DNA of 64,000 nucleotides from Clostridiales bacterium (GTDB lineage: Bacteria > Bacillota > Clostridia > Lachnospirales > Lachnospiraceae). Under the pieces are notes generated by a model. The model was not told the origin of the DNA, did not search any database, and was given only the letters and a program-made list of their open reading frames with translations. Below, in pieces: positions 26,446-35,628 of the stretch. Both the position numbers and the translations under genes were made by a program. The first letter of the stretch is position 1, and each line of letters starts with the position of its first letter. The DNA lies in assembly GCA_018365455.1 (NCBI GenBank), contig JAGZJZ010000004.1, positions 134,832-198,831 on the forward strand, given 5' to 3'.

Positions 26446-28719
26446 ATGAAATTTACAAATGGATACTGGAGGCTGAGAGATGAGATGACTCCGGCATACG
26501 CAGTAGAATATGCAAGACATATAATAGATGGAAATGCACTTCAGATTTTAGTACCGGGAAATCATATTTCAGGAAGAGGGGACAGCCTGAACCTGCCGGT
26601 GCTCACCGTATCTTTAACCAGCCCGATGGAAGGTGTGATTAAGGTATCGGCAGTGCATCACATGGGAGCCGTCTGCAGGGGGCCTTTTGCAGAAATTGCA
26701 GAGACAAATCCCGGGGTAACTATTCGGGAAGAAGAGAATGCTCTGATTTATCAGAGCGGAAGTCTGAAGGCCGTAATTGACAAGTCTCCCAATGGGTGGA
26801 AAATGTCATTTTACGAAGGAGATCGGTTTCTTACAGAGACCGGGTTTCGCAATCTTGCCCACATGAAAAATAATAAGACCGGAAAAGGATATATGCTGGA
26901 ACAGCTTGCTATTGATGTGGATGAATATATCTATGGTCTGGGAGAACGGTTTACACCTTTTGTAAAAAACGGACAGATTGTAGAGATGTGGAATGAGGAT
27001 GGCGGAACCGCAAGTGAGATTGCTTATAAAAATATTCCCTTTTATGTTACTAATAAAGGATATGGCGTTCTGGTAGACCATGAAGGCGATGTATCCTACG
27101 AAATAGCAAGTGAAAAAGTGGAACGGGTACAGTTTTCAGTGGAAGGCGAACGCCTGGATTATTACGTGATAGGCGGAGGGAGCCCCAAAGGGGCAATCAG
27201 TAAATATACGGAGCTGACCGGAAGACCGGCGCTGCCTCCGGCATGGTCCTTCGGTCTGTGGCTTACCACGTCATTTACTACAGATTATGATGAGGCGACA
27301 ACTTCCGGTTTTATACAGGGGATGGCTGATCGGGATATTCCGCTTCATGTATTCCACTTTGACTGTTACTGGATGGATGCATACGAATGGTGCAATTTTA
27401 TCTGGGACCCGAAAGTATTTCCGGATCCAAAAGGGATGCTGCTGCGGTATCATGACAGAGGGTTAAAGATCTGCGTATGGATTAACCCATACATAGCGCA
27501 GCAGTCCTGCCTGTTTCGGGAGGGGATGGAAAAAGGATATCTGGTTAAAAAACAGGATGGAGGTGTCTGGCAGACAGACCTGTGGCAGCCGGGTATGGGA
27601 CTTGTGGATTTTACGAACCCGGAAGCTGCAAAATGGTATCAAAGCAAGTTAAAAAACCTGCTGGATATGGGGGTTGACTGTTTCAAGACCGATTTTGGCG
27701 AGCGCATTCCGGTAAGGGATATTGTGTACTCTGATAATTCTGATCCGGTTAAAATGCACAATTATTATACCTATTTGTATAATCAGACCGTTTTTGAATT
27801 GCTGGAAAGAGAGCGTGGACAGGGAGAGGCAGTCTTATTTGCACGTTCTGCAACCGTGGGAGGTCAAAAATTTCCGGCACATTGGGGAGGAGACTGTTCC
27901 GCTACCTACCCTTCCATGGCAGAGACGCTGCGGGGAGGACTGTCCCTGGCGCTTGGCGGATTTGGTTTTTGGAGTCATGATATCAGTGGGTTTGAACAGA
28001 CTGCGCCTGCAGATATCTACAAACGCTGGTGCCAGTTTGGCCTGCTGACTTCCCACAGCCGGCTTCATGGATCTTCTTCATACCGGGTCCCCTGGCTGTT
28101 TGATGAGGAAGCATGTGAAGTGCTGAAGAAGTTTGTGAATATAAAATGCAGTCTGATGCCCTATCTGTACCGGCAGGCAGTTACGGCTCATGAACAGGGA
28201 ATACCGATGCACCGTCCAATGTTTATAGAATATCCAAATGACCGTGCCTGTGATACTCTGGACAAACAATATTTTCTGGGTGATTCCCTTCTGGTAGCGC
28301 CTGTATTTAAAGAATCAGGGGAAGTGGATTACTATCTGCCAAAAGGAACCTGGATCAACTTGATCAGCGGGGAAAAAATAAAGGGGGGATCATGGAAGAA
28401 AGAGAGACATGATTATTTTTCACTGCCCCTCCTGGTAAAAGAAAACACCATTCTGCCGGTTGGAAATAATGGGGTAGAAGTATCCTATAATTATGCGGAT
28501 GGCGTTACACTCTATCTCTCAGAATTTACGGATGGTGCATCTGCATCGGTGGAAATACCGGACACAAAAGGTAAGATAGTGATGACTGCATCTGCAAGAA
28601 GAGAGGGCAGTCAGATCATTCTCACAGTGGAAGGCGGGTATCAAAACTGGAAAGCGGGATTACTTGGTACAGACAGGCTCATAGAGGGAACCGGTAATCA
28701 GATGATAATAGAGTGTTAA
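26446..28719 (+). CDS. yicI: Alpha-xylosidase, GH31 YicI type
   Basis: The 757-residue protein is collinear with Escherichia coli YicI over its whole length, with long identical stretches around WSFGLWLTTSFTTDYDEAT, LHVFHFDCYWMDA and HSRLHGSSSYRVPW. The nucleophile Asp416 in FKTDFGERIP falls at exactly the YicI position, and Asp483 in GGDCSATY is the acid. YicI cleaves alpha-1,6-linked xylose from isoprimeverose units, so xyloglucan-derived oligosaccharides are the best guess for the locus substrate. Start ATG 26446 follows AGGAAGGG. It is the last gene of the operon. The intracellular location fits import by the upstream ABC system. Confidence 0.94.
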   Translation: MKFTNGYWRLRDEMTPAYAVEYARHIIDGNALQILVPGNHISGRGDSLNLPVLTVSLTSPMEGVIKVSAVHHMGAVCRGPFAEIAETNPGVTIREEENALIYQSGSLKAVIDKSPNGWKMSFYEGDRFLTETGFRNLAHMKNNKTGKGYMLEQLAIDVDEYIYGLGERFTPFVKNGQIVEMWNEDGGTASEIAYKNIPFYVTNKGYGVLVDHEGDVSYEIASEKVERVQFSVEGERLDYYVIGGGSPKGAISKYTELTGRPALPPAWSFGLWLTTSFTTDYDEATTSGFIQGMADRDIPLHVFHFDCYWMDAYEWCNFIWDPKVFPDPKGMLLRYHDRGLKICVWINPYIAQQSCLFREGMEKGYLVKKQDGGVWQTDLWQPGMGLVDFTNPEAAKWYQSKLKNLLDMGVDCFKTDFGERIPVRDIVYSDNSDPVKMHNYYTYLYNQTVFELLERERGQGEAVLFARSATVGGQKFPAHWGGDCSATYPSMAETLRGGLSLALGGFGFWSHDISGFEQTAPADIYKRWCQFGLLTSHSRLHGSSSYRVPWLFDEEACEVLKKFVNIKCSLMPYLYRQAVTAHEQGIPMHRPMFIEYPNDRACDTLDKQYFLGDSLLVAPVFKESGEVDYYLPKGTWINLISGEKIKGGSWKKERHDYFSLPLLVKENTILPVGNNGVEVSYNYADGVTLYLSEFTDGASASVEIPDTKGKIVMTASARREGSQIILTVEGGYQNWKAGLLGTDRLIEGTGNQMIIEC

Positions 28720-28752
28720 AAAACAGCCCGGGAGAAATTTCTTCCCGGGCTG
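28718..28752 (-). terminator. GC-rich intrinsic terminator between convergent genes
   Basis: CAGCCCGGGA (28724-28733) pairs with TCCCGGGCTG (28743-28752), and the loop begins with a further GAAATTTC palindrome. On the minus strand it is followed by a run of T residues, so it terminates the PurF-like gene; it overlaps the extreme 3' end of the alpha-xylosidase gene and may serve both directions. Confidence 0.85.
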
Positions 28753-28760
28753 CCGCTATT

Positions 28761-30164
28761 TTATTCTTTGCCATTCCAGCAATACGTACATAGTTTACAT
28801 GGTTCAATTCCAATGGAAGCCAGCATATCATCCAGACGGTGATAACGCAGGGTTGTGAAATTGAGCTGTTTTCTGATCTCATCTATCATTTCGATATAAT
28901 TCTGACTGTCCGGATTCGTATAATCATCCAACATATTAATATCGTTTTCTCCTTCTCTTTCACGGATAATACGTCTTGTAATCAAATCCATCTCAGAATT
29001 TGAACGTGAGAAATTCAGATATTTGCATCCGAACATCAGAGGCGGGCATGCAGGACGGATATGTACTTCTTTTGCACCCTCCTGATAGAGAAACTCGGTA
29101 GTTTCCCGAAGCTGGGTACCGCGTACGATTGAATCGTCAATCAATAACAGTTTTTTGTCACGGATTAAAGCTTCCACCGGAACTAACTTCATTTTCGCGA
29201 TCATATTACGCTGGCTCTGTTTCGGGGGCATAAAGGAACGGGGCCAGGTTGGTGTATATTTAATGAAAGGACGGGAATAAGGAATCCCGGTTGCATTTGC
29301 ATAACCGATGGCATGGGCAACGCCGGAATCGGGAACACCGGCAACAACGTCCGGCTTAACGGTATCACGGTTAGCCAGAAGACGTCCGCAATTGTAACGC
29401 ATCTGTTCCACATTGACACCTTCATAAGAAGATGTTGGATATCCATAGTAAACCCAGAGGAAAGAACAGATTTTCATTTTCTCTCTTGGCTTGCTCAGAG
29501 TTTCTACACATTCCGGTGTGATTTTTACGATCTCGCCGGGACCCAGTTCTTTATAATCCACATAGCCCAGGTTGACGTATGCAAAACATTCAAAAGATAC
29601 GCAGTAAGAGTCCTCTTTTTTTCCAATGGCAAGAGGGGTTCTGCCCATGCGGTCTCTGGATGCATAAATCTCATTTGGTGTCATGACCAGCATGGTCATG
29701 GAGCCTTCCACCATTTCCTGAACATATAACATTCCTTCTAATATAGAACTTTTTTGATTGATCAGAGAAGCCACTAGCTCTGTAGCGTTTATATGGCCTC
29801 CGCTCATTTCCAGAAAATGAGTACAGCCATTGTCGTATGCATTTTGGACCAGTTGGTCGATATTGTTGATTTTACCTACAGTTGTTATGGCAAAGCTGCC
29901 AAGATGGGACTGCACCAATAAAGGCTGAGGTTCATTGTCAGAGATGCAGCCGATTCCCAGATTTCCTTCTAATTCTTCAATATCCCGTTCGAATTTAGTA
30001 CGAAAAGGGGAATTTTCAATATTATGGATTGCCCTGTTAAATCCGTCTTTACCATATACTGCCATACCGCCTCGTCTGGTGCCCAAATGTGAATGATAGT
30101 CAATTCCAAAGAATAAATCCTGTACACAGCTCGTCTTTGAAGCTACGCCGAATATTCCACCCAT
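28761..30164 (-). CDS. Amidophosphoribosyltransferase paralogue lacking the N-terminal catalytic cysteine
   Basis: The 467-residue PurF homologue has an N-terminal Ntn/GATase-II-like domain (GIFGVAS, GTRRGGMAVYG) and a phosphoribosyltransferase domain with the PRPP loop LLLIDDSIVRGTQLRE near residue 345. Its C-terminus is cysteine rich (CKLCTYC), as in iron-sulfur PurF proteins. Genuine PurF needs Cys1 exposed after Met removal to use glutamine; here the sequence starts M-G-G-I-F-G, so glutaminase activity should be absent. A GTG nine bases earlier is in frame, but AAGGAG spacing favours ATG at 30164. It may use ammonia or have another role. The true purF is probably elsewhere. Confidence 0.85.
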   Translation of the reverse strand: MGGIFGVASKTSCVQDLFFGIDYHSHLGTRRGGMAVYGKDGFNRAIHNIENSPFRTKFERDIEELEGNLGIGCISDNEPQPLLVQSHLGSFAITTVGKINNIDQLVQNAYDNGCTHFLEMSGGHINATELVASLINQKSSILEGMLYVQEMVEGSMTMLVMTPNEIYASRDRMGRTPLAIGKKEDSYCVSFECFAYVNLGYVDYKELGPGEIVKITPECVETLSKPREKMKICSFLWVYYGYPTSSYEGVNVEQMRYNCGRLLANRDTVKPDVVAGVPDSGVAHAIGYANATGIPYSRPFIKYTPTWPRSFMPPKQSQRNMIAKMKLVPVEALIRDKKLLLIDDSIVRGTQLRETTEFLYQEGAKEVHIRPACPPLMFGCKYLNFSRSNSEMDLITRRIIREREGENDINMLDDYTNPDSQNYIEMIDEIRKQLNFTTLRYHRLDDMLASIGIEPCKLCTYCWNGKE

Positions 30165-30403
30165 GTATTCCACTCCTTCATGTTTGCGTTTTTTTGATAC
30201 AGCTACATTCTAACATAAGATGACAGGAAATAACAAGGGAATTTGTAGAATCACAGTGACTGGCACGGTCAGACAGGAAGGTCCAGTAACTAATCACATT
30301 TTGTCTGAAAGTAGACTACATAAAAAGGTCTTTCCCACTAATAGATTTTGTGATAGAATAGAGTAGTTAATACTATCCTTTTTTAAGTATGGGAGTACAA
30401 TCT

Positions 30404-32458
30404 ATGAAAAAGATAAATAGAAAGATAAAATATAGCGGGAAATTAAAGTCATATATGCAATGGCCGCTGGCTCTGGCAGTGTTTTTACTGTTGATGAATA
30501 TTGCTGTATTTTCAGTAAATACCAAGGCCGGAATAGTAGCAGCGCTGTTCAGTGTGGTATATATCGTTATGATTATCGGCGTATTTGTATTGTACAAACC
30601 CCGTATTATGACTGAACTGGTGTCATTTGCCACGCAGTATGGGCAGATACAGAAGAAGATGCTTCAAAAATTTACCATACCATATGGTTTGCTGGACACA
30701 GAGGGTAAAATCATCTGGATGAATGAAGCGTTTTGTAATGCGGTGGGAAAAGATCCGAAATATCATAAAAATATATTAAACCTGTTTCCCGAGATCAATG
30801 TCAATGTCCTGCCTAAAAATGAGGAGATACAGACTATAGAAGTTCATTTTGAAGGTGAAGATTACCGTGCACAGATGCAGAAGGTATCCATTGAGGAGCT
30901 GACGGACTCCGTTAATATCGTGGATGTGCCTGAAGACCAGAATTATTTGATCGCAGTATACCTGTTTGATACAACAGAATTAAACCAGTATATCAGAGAG
31001 AATAAAGAACAGAAACTGGTAGCAGGCCTTATTTATATTGATAACTATGATGAAGCTTTAGAGAGCGTGGAAGAAGTCCGCAGGTCTCTTTTGATGGCAC
31101 TCATAGATCGTAAAATTAATAAATACATGGCCAGCCTTGACGGGATTGTGAAGAAGATTGAAAAAGACAAGTATTTTGTTGTAATCAAGCAGAGATCGTT
31201 AACAACTCTGGAATCTAACCGTTTTTCCTTATTGGAGGAAGTAAAGTCTGTTAACATCGGCAATGATATGAGCGTTACCCTGAGTATAGGTATTGGTATG
31301 AATGGAAATGGATATGTACAGAATTATGATTTTTCACGTATTGCAATAGAGCTGGCACTAGGCCGGGGCGGCGATCAGGCAGTCGTTAAGGATAATGAGA
31401 AAATTTCTTATTATGGTGGAAAATCACAGCAGATGGAGAAGAGTACCCGTGTGAAAGCAAGGGTAAAAGCACATGCCCTGCGGGAATTTATTGACAGCAA
31501 GGAAGATGTGGTGGTCATGGGCCACAAGATTACGGATATTGATTCTTTTGGAGCGTCTATCGGTGTATACCGTGCGGCAAGACTCATGAATAAAAAGGCT
31601 CATATTGTAATCGAAGATGGAAACAGTTCGATCCGTCCCTGGATGAATATGTTCCTGAATAACAAAGATTATGAGAGTGATATGTTTGTAAACCATGCCC
31701 AGGCGGAAGAAATAGTAGACAACAATACAGTTGTGGTAGTAGTGGACACCAACCGTCCAAGTATGGCTGAATGTTCCTCTATACTGGATCAGACGAAGAC
31801 TATTGTTGTTCTGGATCATCACCGTCAGAGCAGTGAAGTTATTAAAAATGCAGTTCTGTCTTATATTGAGCCATATGCTTCTTCTACCTGTGAGATGGTT
31901 GCGGAAATCCTGCAGTATTTTGTAGATGGCATTAAGCTTAAGAATATTGAAGCAGATTGTATCTATGCAGGTATTATTATTGATACAAATAATTTTGTGG
32001 CGAAGACAGGAGTCCGTACTTTTGAAGCAGCAGCTTTTCTAAGACGATGCGGAGCGGATGTAACAAGAGTCCGTAAAATGCTGAGAAATGATATGGCTGC
32101 ATATAAAGCAAGAGCAGAGGCGGTCCGGCATGCGGAGCTGTTCTTAAACTGCTATGCCTTTAGCATCTGTCCGAGTGAAAATATTGAAAGTCCTACGGTA
32201 GTAGGTGCTCAGGCAGCAAATGAATTATTGAATATTATCGGTGTGAAGGCATCCTTTGTGTTTACACCGTTTAATAAACAGGTATATATCAGCGCCCGTT
32301 CCATCGATGAGGTCAATGTACAGATCATTACAGAACGCATGGGCGGTGGAGGCCATCTGAATATAGCCGGTGCACAGTTGAAGAATACAACGGTAGAAGA
32401 GGCTATCAGGAAATTAAAAGATGTCATTATTAAAATGACAGAAGAAGGAGCGATTTAA
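30404..32458 (+). CDS. gdpP: Cyclic-di-AMP phosphodiesterase
   Basis: GdpP hydrolyses c-di-AMP and so influences potassium and wall homeostasis. The 684-residue membrane protein has two N-terminal helices (about 15-60), a PAS-like domain, a degenerate GGDEF domain (about 175-305) and a DHH/DHHA1 phosphoesterase (from about 345). The DHH motif is in VVLDHHRQS near residue 471, an upstream metal motif is GHKITDIDSFG, and the DHHA1 motif is GGGGHLNIAG. GGGAG at 30391-30395 supports ATG 30404 rather than 30389. The stop is immediately followed by the rplI ATG. The order gdpP-rplI-dnaB is widely conserved in Firmicutes, which strengthens the call. Confidence 0.95.
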   Translation: MKKINRKIKYSGKLKSYMQWPLALAVFLLLMNIAVFSVNTKAGIVAALFSVVYIVMIIGVFVLYKPRIMTELVSFATQYGQIQKKMLQKFTIPYGLLDTEGKIIWMNEAFCNAVGKDPKYHKNILNLFPEINVNVLPKNEEIQTIEVHFEGEDYRAQMQKVSIEELTDSVNIVDVPEDQNYLIAVYLFDTTELNQYIRENKEQKLVAGLIYIDNYDEALESVEEVRRSLLMALIDRKINKYMASLDGIVKKIEKDKYFVVIKQRSLTTLESNRFSLLEEVKSVNIGNDMSVTLSIGIGMNGNGYVQNYDFSRIAIELALGRGGDQAVVKDNEKISYYGGKSQQMEKSTRVKARVKAHALREFIDSKEDVVVMGHKITDIDSFGASIGVYRAARLMNKKAHIVIEDGNSSIRPWMNMFLNNKDYESDMFVNHAQAEEIVDNNTVVVVVDTNRPSMAECSSILDQTKTIVVLDHHRQSSEVIKNAVLSYIEPYASSTCEMVAEILQYFVDGIKLKNIEADCIYAGIIIDTNNFVAKTGVRTFEAAAFLRRCGADVTRVRKMLRNDMAAYKARAEAVRHAELFLNCYAFSICPSENIESPTVVGAQAANELLNIIGVKASFVFTPFNKQVYISARSIDEVNVQIITERMGGGGHLNIAGAQLKNTTVEEAIRKLKDVIIKMTEEGAI

Positions 32459-32902
32459 ATGAAAGTTATATTATTGGAAGATGTAAAATCACTTGGAAAC
32501 AAAGGCACCATTGTAAATGTCAGCGATGGTTATGCAAGAAATTTATTTACGAAAAAATTAGGCATTGAAGCAACGCCGAAGAATATCAATGATCTGAAGC
32601 TTCAGAAGGCACATGAGGAAAAAGTGGCACAGCAGATTCTGGACGAAGCAAAGGCATTTGCGGCTGAAATTGCAGAAAAGCAGGTTACGGTGTCCATCAA
32701 GGTTGGAGAGGGCGGAAGAACGTTTGGTTCTGTTTCATCCAAAGAAATTGCAGAAGCAGCGAAAGCGCAGCTGGGATATGACATTGATAAGAAAAAAATG
32801 CTTCTTACAAATCCCATTAAGGCGCTTGGTACTACAATTGTGCCGATTAAGCTGCATCCGAAAGTAACAGCGGAATTAAAGGTTGTAGTAAAGGAAGCTT
32901 AG
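32459..32902 (+). CDS. rplI: 50S ribosomal protein L9
   Basis: The 147-residue ribosomal protein has the L9 signature in its N-terminal domain (LLEDVKSLGNKGTIVNVSDG), a long connecting helix and a C-terminal RNA-binding domain. It starts in the base after the gdpP stop, with RBS GAAGGAG inside gdpP, and lies 13 nt before dnaB. Confidence 0.97.
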   Translation: MKVILLEDVKSLGNKGTIVNVSDGYARNLFTKKLGIEATPKNINDLKLQKAHEEKVAQQILDEAKAFAAEIAEKQVTVSIKVGEGGRTFGSVSSKEIAEAAKAQLGYDIDKKKMLLTNPIKALGTTIVPIKLHPKVTAELKVVVKEA

Positions 32903-32915
32903 GAGGAAGCCTGAC

Positions 32916-34244
32916 ATGGAAGAAGCACTCATAAAACGAGTATTGCCACATAGCGTCGAGGCAGAACAGTCTGTAATTGGCTCTATGATCATGGATAGAG
33001 AAGCGATTATGACTGCTTCCGAGATTATCAGCAGCGAAGATTTCTATCAGCACCAGTATGGGGTTTTATTTGAATCCATGCTGGAATTGTACAATGAAGG
33101 TAAACCGGTAGATCTGATTACATTACAGGACAGGCTAAAGGAAAAGGAAGTACCTCCGGAAATCAGCAGCCTGGAATTTGTAAGAGATCTGCTGAATGCA
33201 GTACCGACTTCAGCTAATGTAAAATATTATGCTAACATCGTTCAGGAAAAGTCAATGCTCCGGAAACTGATCCGGACGACGGAAGATATTGCAAATACCT
33301 GTTATGTGGCAAAGGACAGGCTGGAGGATATTCTGGGTGATACCGAGAAGAAAATATTTGATATCGTGCAGTGCAATACTTCCGGTGATTATGTCCCGAT
33401 TAAGGAAGTTGTGCTGAATGCATTGGATAAAATAGAGCAGGCTGCCAAAAATAAAGGGAGTGTTACCGGAATACCTACCGGCTTTATTGATCTGGATTAT
33501 AAGACATCAGGATTCCAGCCTTCCGACCTTATTCTGATAGCAGCCCGTCCTTCTATGGGTAAAACGGCATTTGTATTAAACGTTGCACAGAATATGGCAT
33601 TCAAGGAAAATAAAACAGTAGCGATATTCAGTTTGGAAATGTCAAAAGAGCAGCTGGTTAACCGTCTGCTCTCCCTGGAATCTAAAGTTGATTCCCAATC
33701 CATACGAACCGGTAATCTGTCGGACGAAGATTGGTCCAAACTGATTGAAGGCGCAGGGATTATTGGAAAATCCCATTTGATTATTGATGATACACCGGGT
33801 ATCTCTATCAACGATTTACGTTCCAAATGCCGAAAGTACAAACTGGAACAGGATCTGGGAATCATTATTATTGACTACCTTCAGTTGATGACCGGAAGTA
33901 AAAAAACAGATTCCAGGCAGCAGGAAATCTCCGATATTTCAAGATCTCTGAAAGAAGTTGCTAGGGAACTGCATGTACCTGTGGTTGCACTGTCTCAGTT
34001 GAGCCGTGCAGTAGAACAGCGTCCGGAACACCGGCCTATGTTGTCTGACCTTCGTGAATCCGGAGCGATAGAGCAGGATGCCGATGTGGTTATGTTCCTG
34101 TATCGTGATGATTATTATAACAAAGATACCGACCGGCCCAACATTGCCGAAGTAATTATAGCAAAACAGAGAAATGGTCCCATTGGTACGGTAGAGCTTG
34201 TATGGCTGCCGAATTATACGAAATTTGCAAACATGCAGAAGTAG
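32916..34244 (+). CDS. dnaB: Replicative DNA helicase
   Basis: The 442-residue hexameric 5'-3' helicase of the replisome has an N-terminal DnaB domain (residues about 8-110, PHSVEAEQSVIGSMI) and a RecA-like ATPase with Walker A ARPSMGKTAF near residue 210. Walker B is IIIDYLQLM, and the DnaB motif is LSQLSRAVE. Length is normal, with no intein. RBS AGGAGG. It is followed by an intrinsic terminator, so it closes the gdpP-rplI-dnaB unit. Confidence 0.97.
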   Translation: MEEALIKRVLPHSVEAEQSVIGSMIMDREAIMTASEIISSEDFYQHQYGVLFESMLELYNEGKPVDLITLQDRLKEKEVPPEISSLEFVRDLLNAVPTSANVKYYANIVQEKSMLRKLIRTTEDIANTCYVAKDRLEDILGDTEKKIFDIVQCNTSGDYVPIKEVVLNALDKIEQAAKNKGSVTGIPTGFIDLDYKTSGFQPSDLILIAARPSMGKTAFVLNVAQNMAFKENKTVAIFSLEMSKEQLVNRLLSLESKVDSQSIRTGNLSDEDWSKLIEGAGIIGKSHLIIDDTPGISINDLRSKCRKYKLEQDLGIIIIDYLQLMTGSKKTDSRQQEISDISRSLKEVARELHVPVVALSQLSRAVEQRPEHRPMLSDLRESGAIEQDADVVMFLYRDDYYNKDTDRPNIAEVIIAKQRNGPIGTVELVWLPNYTKFANMQK

Positions 34245-34251
34245 CAGGAAG

Positions 34252-34287
34252 AGCGTTCATCTTGATTCAGGGTGGGCGCTTTTTTAT
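34252..34287 (+). terminator. Intrinsic terminator after dnaB
   Basis: AGCGTTCATC pairs with GGTGGGCGCT (including G-T pairs) around a short loop and is followed by TTTTTT, 8 nt after the dnaB stop. Confidence 0.75.
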
Positions 34288-34355
34288 AAAATATAGATTG
34301 TGCTAAAATAATATGTTGCCAATATAAAGAAAAAAATATAAAGTTAATATTTATG

Positions 34356-34417
34356 TTGACTTCATAAACGCTTTGTCCTATAATAAAATATATATTTCTA
34401 ATGAAGCAGATCTGCTT
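34356..34417 (+). promoter_or_regulatory. Strong sigma-A promoter with a downstream 14-bp palindrome
   Basis: TTGACT (34356-34361), a 17-nt spacer and TATAAT (34379-34384) form a near-consensus promoter. About 20 nt downstream lies AAGCAGATCTGCTT (34404-34417), a perfect palindrome at roughly +14 to +27, where a repressor could block initiation. A leader of about 195 nt separates it from the ATG at 34588. Confidence 0.7.
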
Positions 34418-34587
34418 TAACTTCCCATTATAAGAATATTTAAGTGAAATTTTATAGAATATCCATGGCAAGGAATTTATCTGGTTGTTAAAGAGTTGCT
34501 AATCTTTATTTTTATCAAGGATCTTTCGCTTCTGATCTTGAGGCATTCAATACCTGAGGGAATGGATCCATAGAAGGGAGTGGATTC

Positions 34588-35442
34588 ATGCCAAAGGAGA
34601 TGTTACAATGGCATCCGGCTTTTTATGCTGTACTTCAGATAGAACTGCAGGACGAATTTAAACATCTGGACTTTGAGAATGAACATATGCTGGGGACGAA
34701 ACCAAAGCAAATTGATGTATTGGTAATTAAGAATAAGGAGAATATCCGGATTAAAAAGAACATTGGACGGATTTTTCGAAAATATAATATCATTGAATAT
34801 AAAAATCCAAAAGATTATTTAAGTATAGATGACTTTTACAAATGCTATGCTTACGCCTGTCTGTTCAAACAGGAAGGAAGCGGTCATGCCCCAATTGATA
34901 TCAGAGATATCACCCTTACTTTTGTAAGCAGGCGTTTTCCTTTAAAATTAATCAATCATTGGAAGCGGGTAAGGGGATTTCAGATAGTAAAACAAGAAGA
35001 AGGGATTTTTTATATTTTGGGGGATATTATGCCAATACAATTACTCATAACCAGAATGCTTACAAAAGAAGAAAATCTATGGTTAAGAGGATTAGATGAA
35101 GGCATAAATGACAGAAGACTGATGGAACATTTATCCAGGGAGTATGAAAAGAATCAGAAAAACCAGCTTTATCAGTCTGCAATGGATATGATAATAAGAA
35201 CCAATAAGAAAGAGTTTCAGGAGGCGAAGAACGATATGTGTGAAGCGATCAGAGAATTATTTAAGACCGAACTGGAAGAAGCAGTTGAAGAGGCAGTGAC
35301 CCATGCTACCGGTAAAGCCAGATGTGATATGCTGAATGCCTTAGAAGACATTCATAATAATATACCCCTTAAAAAGGTGCAGGAAAAGTATATTTTAACA
35401 AAAGAGGAAATAACCCGTCTGAAGAAATTAGCAATGTATTAA
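34588..35442 (+). CDS. PD-(D/E)XK nuclease-fold (Rpn-like) protein of unknown role
   Basis: The 284-residue cytoplasmic protein has a restriction-endonuclease-like pattern. After KPKQIDVLVIK (candidate catalytic Asp) comes NIIEYKNP, which supplies the Glu-x-Lys. This is the layout of Rpn/transposase_31-like and related nuclease-fold families common in Lachnospiraceae. The C-terminal half is helical and charged (EELFKTELEEAVEEAV-like stretch near 225-245) and ends with a possible helix-turn-helix segment (PLKKVQEKYILTKEEITRL). It stands alone behind its own promoter. The family resemblance is by motif only; catalytic activity and target are unknown. The other nuclease-fold gene in the window is the broken one at 63396. 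Confidence 0.65.
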   Translation: MPKEMLQWHPAFYAVLQIELQDEFKHLDFENEHMLGTKPKQIDVLVIKNKENIRIKKNIGRIFRKYNIIEYKNPKDYLSIDDFYKCYAYACLFKQEGSGHAPIDIRDITLTFVSRRFPLKLINHWKRVRGFQIVKQEEGIFYILGDIMPIQLLITRMLTKEENLWLRGLDEGINDRRLMEHLSREYEKNQKNQLYQSAMDMIIRTNKKEFQEAKNDMCEAIRELFKTELEEAVEEAVTHATGKARCDMLNALEDIHNNIPLKKVQEKYILTKEEITRLKKLAMY

Positions 35443-35526
35443 TGCGTTAGACGGGAATTTCGTCGAAGCCTGAATTTTCCTGATGAAACGGGTGTTTTCC
35501 TGACATTATTTGCGATATCTCCATGT

Positions 35527-35554
35527 TTGAATCTAAGAATCAATATGATATAAT
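35527..35554 (+). promoter_or_regulatory. Sigma-A promoter of the MerR-type gene
   Basis: TTGAAT (35527-35532), 16-nt spacer, TATAAT (35549-35554); the ATG of the downstream gene is 75 nt away. Confidence 0.65.
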
Positions 35555-35628
35555 AGCCATGTGCAGATTTACGTTTTGCTTAGAGCCAAAATGCCTGTAT
35601 AGATTCTATTTTATAATGGAGGGGACGT

